A stretch of 5,170 nucleotides of DNA from Candidatus Merdenecus merdavium. Lineage in GTDB: Bacteria; Bacillota; Clostridia; Lachnospirales; Lachnospiraceae. Below the pieces are notes generated by a model. It saw only the letters and a list, made by a program, of their open reading frames with translations, ran no database searches and was not told the DNA's origin. This document shows, piece after piece, positions 1-5,170 of this stretch. Within the stretch, counting starts at the first letter, position 1. The number at the start of each line of letters is the position of its first letter. Location of the stretch: assembly GCA_018715425.1 (NCBI GenBank), contig DVLR01000155.1, positions 1-5,170 of the forward strand, in the 5' to 3' direction. The position numbers and the translations under genes were made by a program.

Positions 1-151
1 GGATCACCCCCGCCCATGCGGGGAACACCAGAAGAAGCTGTTCCTACGGCTTTCTGTCCGAGGATCACCCCCGCCCATGCGGGGAACACTTAGCCGTAGC
101 TCTACTGAGTTTAACTTCTCCTGGGATCACCCCCGCCCATGCGGGGAACAC
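1..151 (-). CRISPR. Type I-E CRISPR array, leader-proximal end (3 repeats, 2 spacers; cut by left edge)
   Basis: Three identical 28-nt repeats lie at 1-28, 62-89 and 124-151. They are separated by spacers of 33 nt (29-61) and 34 nt (90-123). The bases flanking the repeats differ between copies, so 28 nt is the exact repeat length. Read on the minus strand, the repeat begins GTGTTCCCCGC and ends GGGTGATCC, which is the usual orientation and form for type I-E repeats of Gram-positive bacteria. Each repeat holds a 6-bp stem (CCCCGC / GCGGGG) with the 4-nt loop ATGG. In the repeat at 124-151 the stem arms are at 141-146 and 131-136. Known Cas6e chemistry cuts at the 3' base of this stem, which would leave GUGAUCC as the 5' handle of each crRNA. 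The array is transcribed in the same direction as the cas genes, and the repeat at 124-151 is the one next to the leader, where new spacers should enter. A full repeat starts exactly at base 1, so the array probably continues outside the window. Confidence 0.98.
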
Positions 152-195
152 ACTTAAAGATCCCTATAATACCGCCATTCACCATCCAGCTAACC
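152..195 (-). promoter_or_regulatory. CRISPR leader (44 bp between cas2 stop and first repeat)
   Basis: This is the only non-coding DNA between the cas2 stop codon and the first repeat, and by position it is the leader of the array. At 44 bp it is short. In E. coli the functional leader spans roughly 60 bp and includes an IHF site that bends the DNA for Cas1-Cas2. I see no clear IHF-like site here. The leader ends CTTTAAGT directly against the repeat. It contains no hairpin followed by a T-run, so the cas transcript could read through into the array. The functional leader may extend into the AT-rich last codons of cas2. The position is certain; the function is inferred. Confidence 0.75.
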
Positions 196-208
196 TTAAA
201 ATATATTT
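166..208 (-). promoter_or_regulatory. Candidate array (pre-crRNA) promoter in the leader
   Basis: On the minus strand there is a good -10 match, TATTAT (171-166). Sixteen bp upstream of it is a weak -35 candidate, TTAGCT (193-188), with 3 of 6 consensus bases. The 10-bp AT palindrome AAATATATTT (199-208), inside the last codons of cas2, sits just upstream of the -35, where an UP-like element would lie. Transcription would start near 159, about 8 nt before the first repeat. The position fits an array promoter, but the poor -35 keeps this tentative. The cas operon transcript could also supply pre-crRNA. Confidence 0.4.
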
Positions 209-1077
209 AGTTTGAGTGCTAACTCGTATTCTACTTTAACATCTGTATAAGCCCTATGCAAATTCTTTGTATCAATATCATACTTTTCCAAAACAGTTTT
301 CAACTTATAATCCCGTAATAACTTTTCTCTTCGTTTAGTTTCTTTCATAAGACATAATGTCTCATTCATTAGCCTCTTTTTATCTCTTTTCTTTAACTCA
401 TGATTTAGGAAATCCACGTCAAACTTCACATTGTATCCAACTAAAATTGTATTTTCCGAAAATTTCAAGAATTCAGCAAGTACATTATCCAAATCCTTTC
501 CCGCTTCTTCAATCATCTTATCTGTTATTCCGGTTAGCTCAATTATGTTTTGGGGAAGTTCTTGTTTAATATTTACTAATTCATGGAAAAGCACATTTCC
601 TGTATCTTCTACTTTTAGGGCAGCTACTTCAATAATCTGATCTTTTCCTAGTTTCGTACCAGTTGTTTCTATATCAACTATTAAATATTTCTTGGTTTCT
701 AGGCTACTGCTTCTTTTCTCACTCTTGTTACTACGCTTCACTTTCTTATATTTAGCTGCATTACTAAATCCTAGCTTATATTCATCATGAGGTTTTATTT
801 CTTTAGGTAAAAAAACCAAAGGTATACCGTCGCAATAAATTACTTCTCGGTTGGTGTTATATACCATAAATTCATATCCAATTTCATTACGCTTAGCATA
901 AGAAAGCGTTGCTTGTCCATTCCTAATATTGTCTATAACCCTTTTCCATAGTTCTTCTCTTACTCTAGAATTAATGTTTCCAACATAAACACCTGTAGAT
1001 ATTTCTTGAAGCCATTTTGTTAAATCACCTCTTAACGAATTTGGCACATTGGTTAAAGTAAACACTGTCATGGGCAT
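196..1077 (-). CDS. cas2: Cas2e fused to a C-terminal DEDDh (DnaQ-like) 3'-5' exonuclease domain
   Basis: This is the adaptation protein that, with Cas1, forms the integrase capturing prespacers. Residues 1-93 are a Cas2e domain: they match E. coli Cas2 in VP.SLRG (11-17), GVYVGN (29-34), the Y/F-E-F segment near 68-70, and the Cas1-docking end GIPLVFLP (84-91). Residues 94-129 are a Lys/Ser-rich linker. Residues 130-293 are a DEDDh exonuclease with all motifs present: ExoI VDIETTG (D135, E137), ExoII GYNVKFDVDFL (D220), and ExoIII H274-x4-D279. At 293 aa it is about three times the length of E. coli Cas2 (94 aa), which matches known Cas2-DEDDh fusions. In the Streptococcus thermophilus type I-E system this domain has been reported to promote spacer integration, and DnaQ-family enzymes trim prespacer 3' ends. 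The residue aligned with E. coli Cas2 Glu9 is Thr9. The gene starts 14 bp after cas1, and the upstream RBS favours Met1 over Met3. No frameshift separates the two domains. Confidence 0.97.
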   Translation of the reverse strand: MPMTVFTLTNVPNSLRGDLTKWLQEISTGVYVGNINSRVREELWKRVIDNIRNGQATLSYAKRNEIGYEFMVYNTNREVIYCDGIPLVFLPKEIKPHDEYKLGFSNAAKYKKVKRSNKSEKRSSSLETKKYLIVDIETTGTKLGKDQIIEVAALKVEDTGNVLFHELVNIKQELPQNIIELTGITDKMIEEAGKDLDNVLAEFLKFSENTILVGYNVKFDVDFLNHELKKRDKKRLMNETLCLMKETKRREKLLRDYKLKTVLEKYDIDTKNLHRAYTDVKVEYELALKLNIF

Positions 1078-1084
1078 GTCATCA

Positions 1085-1092
1085 CTCCCCTT
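1085..1092 (-). promoter_or_regulatory. Shine-Dalgarno site of cas2, overlapping the cas1 stop
   Basis: AAGGGGAG lies 7 nt before the ATG at 1077, and its first base is the last base of the cas1 TAA. This spacing supports initiation at Met1; from Met3 the gap would be 13 nt. The overlap implies tight coupling of cas1 and cas2 translation, fitting two proteins that act in one complex. Confidence 0.75.
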
Positions 1093-2033
1093 TATGTGAA
1101 TTTATCATATGAAATTCCATGCTGTACTAAACCTTCTTTATCATCCCAAAGATTAATTAAATCCACTGTACTTGTTTTCTCTGTTTCATCCATAAGATGA
1201 TAAAGATCTTTTACTATTCTCTCGATAATTTTTCCATCTACAAATGCATCACGTACCGCAAGACGAGTTTTCCGCCCAATATTTTTATCCTCTAACTCGG
1301 CTTCAGAAGCAATTTTAAAAGCGATAGGAATTGTTACTTCCGCCTTATATAAATCAGCAATATCATAAACAAATGATAAATCATGTCCAGTGTGAACAAA
1401 GCCTAACCCAGGTGATAAACCAAGTGCTACGATGACACTATGAACCAATCCATATAGAGCTTGATGAGCCGCCGATAATGCTTGATTGATAGGATTACCA
1501 CTCATAAAATCATCAGGATCATACTCTCTACCTGTCCATACTACTCCTGTTGCCCTTGATTCTTTCCTATAAATTTCTCTTACTCTAGCTCCCTCACGCC
1601 CTCTAAGTTGTTGCATTGTTAAGTTTGAAACATCCTCATTATCAAAACGCATTCTATACATTTCGCGTGCCACCGAAACTCTAAGCCTTACATTGGAGAC
1701 TAGTTTTGCTTGGCTTATTAATAACTGAGTACTATGAGACAATGCTCGACCATGAGCATATTGTCTAACTCCTTGTTCTCCTGTCCAAACTACACTCGTC
1801 CCCATATCCCCTATTAGTTCCATCGCTCGGTGGGTAACTTCAGTTCCAGGGCCTAAAAGCAAAACTCCTATCATGGCAACTGGTATTCGCAAAATTCCAT
1901 CTTTATCAGTTACGGTGATGGCACCATCTTGGCGATTAATTTTAGCATGCTCCACATATAAAAAGGTGACTCTGTCTTTTATGCGAGGAAGAGATTGTAA
2001 TTCTGCCTTTTTAAGTATTCTTTCATCACTCAT
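1092..2033 (-). CDS. cas1: Cas1e, CRISPR adaptation integrase
   Basis: Cas1 is the metal-dependent integrase that inserts prespacers at the leader-proximal repeat. The active complex is two Cas1 dimers bridged by a Cas2 dimer. The protein (313 aa; E. coli Cas1 is 305) aligns with E. coli Cas1 over most of its length: LPRIKDRVTFLY near the N-terminus, the VWTGEQGVR.YA segment (82-93), QLRGREGARVR (142-152), YDPDDF (171-176), and GFVHTGHDLSFVYDIADLYK (211-230). The metal and catalytic residues are all present: E147, H214, D224 and D227, matching E. coli E141, H208, D218 and D221. It lacks the Pro-rich C-terminal tail of the E. coli protein. The start is set by AGAGG, 7 nt before the ATG and inside the 3' end of cas6e. 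Only 3 bp separate the cas6e stop from this ATG. Confidence 0.98.
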   Translation of the reverse strand: MSDERILKKAELQSLPRIKDRVTFLYVEHAKINRQDGAITVTDKDGILRIPVAMIGVLLLGPGTEVTHRAMELIGDMGTSVVWTGEQGVRQYAHGRALSHSTQLLISQAKLVSNVRLRVSVAREMYRMRFDNEDVSNLTMQQLRGREGARVREIYRKESRATGVVWTGREYDPDDFMSGNPINQALSAAHQALYGLVHSVIVALGLSPGLGFVHTGHDLSFVYDIADLYKAEVTIPIAFKIASEAELEDKNIGRKTRLAVRDAFVDGKIIERIVKDLYHLMDETEKTSTVDLINLWDDKEGLVQHGISYDKFT

Positions 2034-2036
2034 TTC

Positions 2037-2672
2037 TTATCCTCTGGGTAATATAGTCATCATACCAAAGCCATAAGCCTTCTCTCTGCCAATACCCTCT
2101 GTTAGTGTCTTCCTAAAAATATCTGCATCTTTAATCGTTAAACTTCCTTCATAAACTGCCCTAGCAAGTTTAACAGATATACCACCCTTTTTTCTTAGTA
2201 TGGGAAAATCTCTTTGGACAATATTATAGTCTTCCGGCTCTAAGGAAAATCCTAGACCCTGTGCACGACTTTCTAAGTAAGCCATTTGTTGTTCTACTGT
2301 TACATGAGGGTATATTCTTCCTCTACGATTTTCTCCTTTAACCGCTCTTACGGGATTAGCCATTAAACGAAAGGATACCTTTTGATTTTCTTTTAAACTA
2401 TCTAATAACAAATCATATTTTAGACACTTGCCAGTTCCATCTATCCCATATTTCTCTAAAGATTTTAAATCTGGCTCACTCTGACTAAGAACCAATAAAT
2501 AACGATGGTCATTTAATTGATCAATACGCCATAATTTACGTTTTCTTTCTCCTGCCGCCACTTCTAAGGGAAAACTTTGTTCAACCCAGTTATGATAAGC
2601 GCCTAAATGAGACAAATCAGAAATCTTTCTTCTATTTTTTGTATCAATCTCTACTCTTGATAGGTAATACAT
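2037..2672 (-). CDS. cas6e: Cas6e (CasE/Cse3), crRNA-processing endoribonuclease of Cascade
   Basis: Cas6e is a metal-independent RNase. It cuts the pre-crRNA at the base of each repeat hairpin and stays bound to the 3' end as the head of Cascade. The 211-aa length is normal for the family. The N-terminal motif SHLGAYHNWVEQSFP (21-35) carries H27, the likely general acid/base equivalent to E. coli H20 and Thermus H26. The adjacent Tyr26 is not at the -3 position of Thermus Tyr23, so its role is uncertain. A middle segment, FRLMANPVRA (101-110), and the C-terminal Gly-rich loop GIGREKAYGFGMM (193-205) are typical of the second ferredoxin-like fold. The basic stretch VKGENRRGR (111-119) could contact repeat RNA. 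The start ATG overlaps the cas5e stop (TAATG) and follows a consensus Shine-Dalgarno. The substrate would be the GC-rich stem in the array at 1-151. Confidence 0.96.
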   Translation of the reverse strand: MYYLSRVEIDTKNRRKISDLSHLGAYHNWVEQSFPLEVAAGERKRKLWRIDQLNDHRYLLVLSQSEPDLKSLEKYGIDGTGKCLKYDLLLDSLKENQKVSFRLMANPVRAVKGENRRGRIYPHVTVEQQMAYLESRAQGLGFSLEPEDYNIVQRDFPILRKKGGISVKLARAVYEGSLTIKDADIFRKTLTEGIGREKAYGFGMMTILPRG

Positions 2673-3394
2673 TATTTACCTCCTAGCCATTGAAATATGT
2701 CGTGTTTTGTTTCTTCGTATGTTTCTTCTTTTTGTTCTTGTATCAAAAGCTCAATTCCAATAGCCTTTACCGCTCGAAAACCATGCCTACGATTTCTTAT
2801 ATCAAAAGATAATACCTCATCTTTTGTATATATGGGTTGTGAAAAATCGTTTATTAAGTTAACATCTACAAAAGCATCTAAGATGATTTTATTCTTATTT
2901 TGATTTCGTTTCATGTACCATTTGCTTGCTTGCCAAGGATAAGACTTAATAATGGAACACAAATCTGCTTCTATGCAATCTACAAAAAAATCACTATTTA
3001 CAGGGGCAGATCTCCTCCCCATATAAAGAGGAAATACTGGATGTTTTAATGCTTTTTCAATAGTTTCTATATACTTTGAATCTTGATGCGAAATCATAAC
3101 TAAAAACACAGCATCTTGCAAGTAATACCGATTGGTAACATAGCTTTGCTTAGTAGATCTTGCTATATGAAAATCTCTAAGTAAGGTTCCTTGCTGTTCC
3201 ACGCGAACTCCAAAAGACAATTGATTAAGCTTACTAATCTTTTCTTCCTCATCTCTCCTATACCCAAGAGCACTAGCAATCATGCCAATCACCGCACTTT
3301 TTGTCGGGTGTCTAGCTGTATCTCTTGTTTCAAAATTAGAGTTGATTCCCCATGATTGCAGTGGCCCTGAGAACTTTAATATAATTGTTTTCAT
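2672..3394 (-). CDS. cas5e: Cas5e (CasD), Cascade subunit capping the crRNA 5' handle
   Basis: Cas5e holds the 8-nt-type 5' handle of the crRNA and links it to Cas8e and the Cas7 backbone. It is a RAMP-fold protein of 240 aa, close to the usual 220-250. The N-terminal strand MKTIILKFSGPLQSWG (1-16) carries the GPLQSWG signature. It is followed by TARHPTKSAVIGMIASALG (26-44), the conserved helix of the family. Further matches are YLQDAVFLV (91-99) and PLYMGRRSAP (122-131). Type I-E Cas5 normally has no nuclease role, because Cas6e does the cutting. The gene lies 11 bp after cas7e. GTGAGG, 5 nt before the ATG, supports this start. The C-terminus is rich in Glu and Lys (219-231) and is probably variable. 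Confidence 0.96.
   Translation of the reverse strand: MKTIILKFSGPLQSWGINSNFETRDTARHPTKSAVIGMIASALGYRRDEEEKISKLNQLSFGVRVEQQGTLLRDFHIARSTKQSYVTNRYYLQDAVFLVMISHQDSKYIETIEKALKHPVFPLYMGRRSAPVNSDFFVDCIEADLCSIIKSYPWQASKWYMKRNQNKNKIILDAFVDVNLINDFSQPIYTKDEVLSFDIRNRRHGFRAVKAIGIELLIQEQKEETYEETKHDIFQWLGGK
2678..2684 (-). promoter_or_regulatory. Consensus Shine-Dalgarno of cas6e inside the cas5e 3' end
   Basis: AGGAGGT is a near-perfect match to the anti-SD sequence. It lies 5 nt before the cas6e ATG and within the last codons of cas5e. Combined with the TAATG stop-start overlap, it suggests termination-reinitiation plus direct ribosome entry, keeping Cas6e output at least level with Cas5e. Confidence 0.75.
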
Positions 3395-3405
3395 CTTAAC
3401 CTCAC

Positions 3406-4455
3406 TTATAATAATTTCTCAATGGTTTCTCCAACTACTTCTAAAAGTTCATTTAAACTTTCTTCATGCTTTCCTAGTCCATCAATTTCTCCAACGCTAT
3501 AAGTTTCAATTGGCTTTTCCGTAAATCGCTTGGTCTTTTCAAATTCATCCTTTAATCTATCTGCTGATTCTAGCAGATAACCACTGCGAGATTTCACCGG
3601 ATTTTCAAAGGCATTTACTAAATTTACAGGACGATCAGATCGAATAGAAACCACTAATGCATCAGGAACCGTCTGGTTTGCAAAAGTATTTATTTTACCT
3701 GTTGGTAAGGACAAAGTAAAGGACTTTATAAAAAGTTTTAAGGCTTCAATTACTGCTGCCTTCTCTTCTCCCATTTGAAGATTAAGTTCATGTACCGCTA
3801 CATTGGCATAGCGATAAAGTGTTGAAGAATTATATTCAACCGTTCCAAGCATACCTGCACCTGATTGATCATCTGCGGTCAAATCATCAACTGCTGTAAA
3901 AAAGTCAAATTCTGTCGCAATCTCATGAGTTGAGATGGCATGAGCTATTTGTGAACTAGCATCTACATTAAGTTCTGGCGCTTCAGCAACCATACGACCG
4001 AATAAGGCCATATCAATACTTTGATTTGCCTTTAAGATCTCTTGAATCTCTTTTTTATTTAATTTAGTTGCATGTTCAATTCCATAAGTCGCTAACATCT
4101 CTTTTTGTTTTTCTCCTAAGAAAAATAGTGTTTTTTCTTCTGTTGGTACTTTTACTTCCTTAAAGATTTTTTCTGCCAATTCATAGGCCTTACCATCTTC
4201 TATTGTTTCGTCTTGCTTTTGTATTTCTGCTGCCAAAGATTGGGCAATTTTCTTTGTCCTTATTCCCAGAAGTTCTTTACTTTCATTTTCTTTAAAATAA
4301 TCTCTCATAGCCTTTTTCCAGCTTTGTGAAGATACGCGAGCACGCGTCACACCGCCATATTGGGCAGTTTTAGGGCTTCCTGTATCGTCTCTATTAATAT
4401 TACTTGGTGGTACGGTTTGAAGTGCATGTAAATCAAGATAAATGTTATTTTTCAT
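3406..4455 (-). CDS. cas7e: Cas7e (CasC/Cse4), Cascade backbone subunit
   Basis: Six copies of Cas7e form the helical backbone that coats the crRNA spacer in Cascade. The 349-aa protein is near family length (E. coli CasC is 363 aa). The strongest signature is N-terminal: PPSNINRDDTGSPKTAQYGG (16-35), followed by VTRARVSSQSWKKAMR (36-51). This segment contributes to crRNA binding. Further matches are MALFGRM (149-155), AHAISTHE (171-178) leading into DFFTAVDDLTADD (184-196), the glycine stretch SGAGMLGTVEYNSSTLYRYA (198-217), and TGKINTFANQTVPD (252-265). The start overlaps the end of cse2 by 11 nt. AGGGAG, 6 nt before the ATG, sits within cse2. All recognisable family blocks are present, with no truncation. 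Confidence 0.97.
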   Translation of the reverse strand: MKNNIYLDLHALQTVPPSNINRDDTGSPKTAQYGGVTRARVSSQSWKKAMRDYFKENESKELLGIRTKKIAQSLAAEIQKQDETIEDGKAYELAEKIFKEVKVPTEEKTLFFLGEKQKEMLATYGIEHATKLNKKEIQEILKANQSIDMALFGRMVAEAPELNVDASSQIAHAISTHEIATEFDFFTAVDDLTADDQSGAGMLGTVEYNSSTLYRYANVAVHELNLQMGEEKAAVIEALKLFIKSFTLSLPTGKINTFANQTVPDALVVSIRSDRPVNLVNAFENPVKSRSGYLLESADRLKDEFEKTKRFTEKPIETYSVGEIDGLGKHEESLNELLEVVGETIEKLL

Positions 4456-5026
4456 CTGTTTCTCCCTCTTTCTCTTTTGTTGGTTTAAAATAATAATCTT
4501 GTCCCCATCTCATTCTCATGCGATTAGCAGATTCTAAAGAAATTTGATACCAAAATATATCTTCTGCTAATTTAGCACAATCAATTTTTCCGCCATTTTT
4601 TTGCTTAAAGATGCTAATAATATGTCTTAAATGAGTGGTCAATTCCTTAAATCCACTTGCCGTAATCATGGTATTGAATCTTCTATCTAAAGCTGTTTCA
4701 TTTTCACCTCTGATTGAACGAAAAGCTCTCCCTACGCTATAGCCTGACGCTTCATGAACCATCTCACTTTTCCCTTGTTGATGAAGTGCGTATAACTGTA
4801 ATGCTGTCAGTATAGCATTTTCTTCGTAAGTCGGGTTTCCATCAACGCTTAAGTAGTCTTCTGGAACTTGTGCAAATACTAGGGGCCAAATTTCCACTGT
4901 TTTAGAAAGATCCTTGCCAATTGAATTTCTAAGATTCGCTAAAGTGGCTTTGGATTCTGCTGTATCTAGCTTATTTCCTAACTTATGGATAATATTAGCT
5001 ATTGTCTTATATATCTCTCTATTCAT
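4445..5026 (-). CDS. cse2: Cse2 (CasB/Cas11e), Cascade small subunit
   Basis: Two copies of Cse2 form the inner belly of Cascade and help hold the displaced non-target strand during R-loop formation. The 193-aa protein is predicted to be mostly helical and falls within the family's usual 160-200 aa. Family-like features include ALQLYALHQQGKS (75-87), a GYSVGRAFRSIRG block (95-107), DRRFNTMITA (114-123), a helix with HLRHIISIFK (132-141), and the C-terminal DIFWYQ...MRMRWGQDYYF region (156-180). Basic residues R100, R103, R107, R115 and R116 are good candidates for nucleic-acid contacts. The C-terminal tail, KPTKEKEGETDEK, is charged and probably disordered. The gene starts 8 nt inside the end of cas8e and ends 11 nt inside cas7e. 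GGAGGTGA, 6 nt before the ATG, fixes the start. Confidence 0.95.
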   Translation of the reverse strand: MNREIYKTIANIIHKLGNKLDTAESKATLANLRNSIGKDLSKTVEIWPLVFAQVPEDYLSVDGNPTYEENAILTALQLYALHQQGKSEMVHEASGYSVGRAFRSIRGENETALDRRFNTMITASGFKELTTHLRHIISIFKQKNGGKIDCAKLAEDIFWYQISLESANRMRMRWGQDYYFKPTKEKEGETDEK

Positions 5027-5170
5027 TTCCTTTCACCTCCAATTCTTTGTTTAGATTTCTTTTAAAACGATTAAATGCTGTTTCTATATTTTCTATCTTT
5101 TTAGTATTTGGATCGGGATAATAACCTAAATAATCTCTATTTCCGGCACCTTGGAGTAGAATATTAGCCT
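5019..5170 (-). CDS. cas8e: Cas8e (Cse1/CasA), C-terminal 49 residues only (5' end outside window)
   Basis: A third-frame reading on the minus strand is open from 5168 to the TAG at 5021-5019 and encodes 49 residues. The other two frames are closed by stops. The peptide contains GNRDYLGYYPD, then KIENIETAFNRFKRNLNKEL, which resembles the helical C-terminus of Gram-positive Cse1 proteins. Cas8e is the large Cascade subunit: it recognises the PAM and recruits Cas3. Family members are about 450-560 aa, so roughly nine tenths of the protein lies beyond the right edge. The stop overlaps the cse2 start by 8 nt (ATGAATAG), and the strong cse2 Shine-Dalgarno lies within its last codons. Identity rests on gene order and this short peptide. 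PAM-reading and Cas3-docking residues cannot be judged here. Confidence 0.88.
   Translation of the reverse strand, partial: ANILLQGAGNRDYLGYYPDPNTKKIENIETAFNRFKRNLNKELEVKGNE
5033..5040 (-). promoter_or_regulatory. Shine-Dalgarno of cse2, within cas8e coding sequence
   Basis: GGAGGTGA is fully complementary to the 16S tail and lies 6 nt before the cse2 ATG. It is one of the two strongest ribosome sites in the window. Strong entry here fits the need for more Cse2 than Cas8e in Cascade (2:1 in E. coli), although that link is inferred. Confidence 0.7.

Noticed and set aside
131..146. GC-rich hairpin in each repeat as a transcription terminator
   Set aside because: There is no T-run after the stem on either strand, and the hairpin occurs identically in all repeats, as expected for the Cas6e recognition stem.
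165..170. A perfect plus-strand TATAAT in the leader, which could be a rightward promoter
   Set aside because: It would transcribe into the antisense strand of cas2, with no -35 visible in the GC-rich repeat upstream. It overlaps the minus-strand TATTAT, which fits the array better.
357..640. Two overlapping plus-strand open frames of about 70 codons inside cas2
   Set aside because: They lie antisense to the well-supported DEDDh coding region, have no recognisable protein features, and are expected by chance.
196..690. Exonuclease domain as a separate dnaQ-like gene next to cas2
   Set aside because: The frame is continuous through the linker, with no stop, RBS or well-placed start at the domain boundary, so a fusion is the simpler reading.
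1873..2076. A plus-strand open frame of 67 codons opposite the cas1 start
   Set aside because: It is antisense to conserved Cas1 sequence and resembles no known family.
2697..3524. Plus-strand open frames of 68 and 80 codons opposite cas5e and cas7e
   Set aside because: They are shadows of the coding strand. A hydrophobic run in the second is the antisense reading of the cas7e/cas5e junction, not a credible membrane protein.

Overview
This window holds most of a type I-E (Cascade, E. coli-like) CRISPR-Cas locus. Every gene is on the minus strand, so the locus reads from right to left. The DNA is AT-rich, Shine-Dalgarno sites are strong, and the CRISPR repeat resembles those of Firmicutes type I-E systems. 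Together these suggest a low-GC Bacillota (Firmicutes) host. I cannot place it to genus, or choose between Clostridia and Bacilli, from this window.

In transcription order the layout is: the last 49 codons of cas8e (cse1), cut by the right edge (5170-5019); cse2/cas11 (5026-4445); cas7e (4455-3406); cas5e (3394-2672); cas6e (2672-2037); cas1 (2033-1092); a cas2 fused to a DEDDh (DnaQ-like) exonuclease domain (1077-196); a 44-bp leader (195-152); and the start of the CRISPR array (151-1), with three identical 28-nt repeats and two spacers. The helicase-nuclease gene cas3 is not in the window and would be expected beyond the right edge. The genes overlap or lie at most 14 bp apart, and I see no terminator between them, so they look like one translationally coupled operon. 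No stretch over 300 bases lacks a gene.

The proteins form two modules. Cas8e, Cse2, Cas7e, Cas5e and Cas6e build the Cascade surveillance complex: Cas6e cuts the array transcript at the repeat hairpin and the others assemble on the crRNA. Cas1 and Cas2-DEDDh form the integrase that captures and inserts new spacers at the leader-proximal repeat (124-151). All catalytic residues I looked for in Cas1 and in the DEDDh domain are present, so the adaptation module looks intact.

The most notable element is the Cas2-DEDDh fusion. It is a known variant in some type I-E systems, not a new one. Here it comes with a Thr where E. coli Cas2 has its acidic Glu9, a Lys-rich linker, a very short leader, and spacers of 33 and 34 nt. 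I found no undescribed gene or system in the window.
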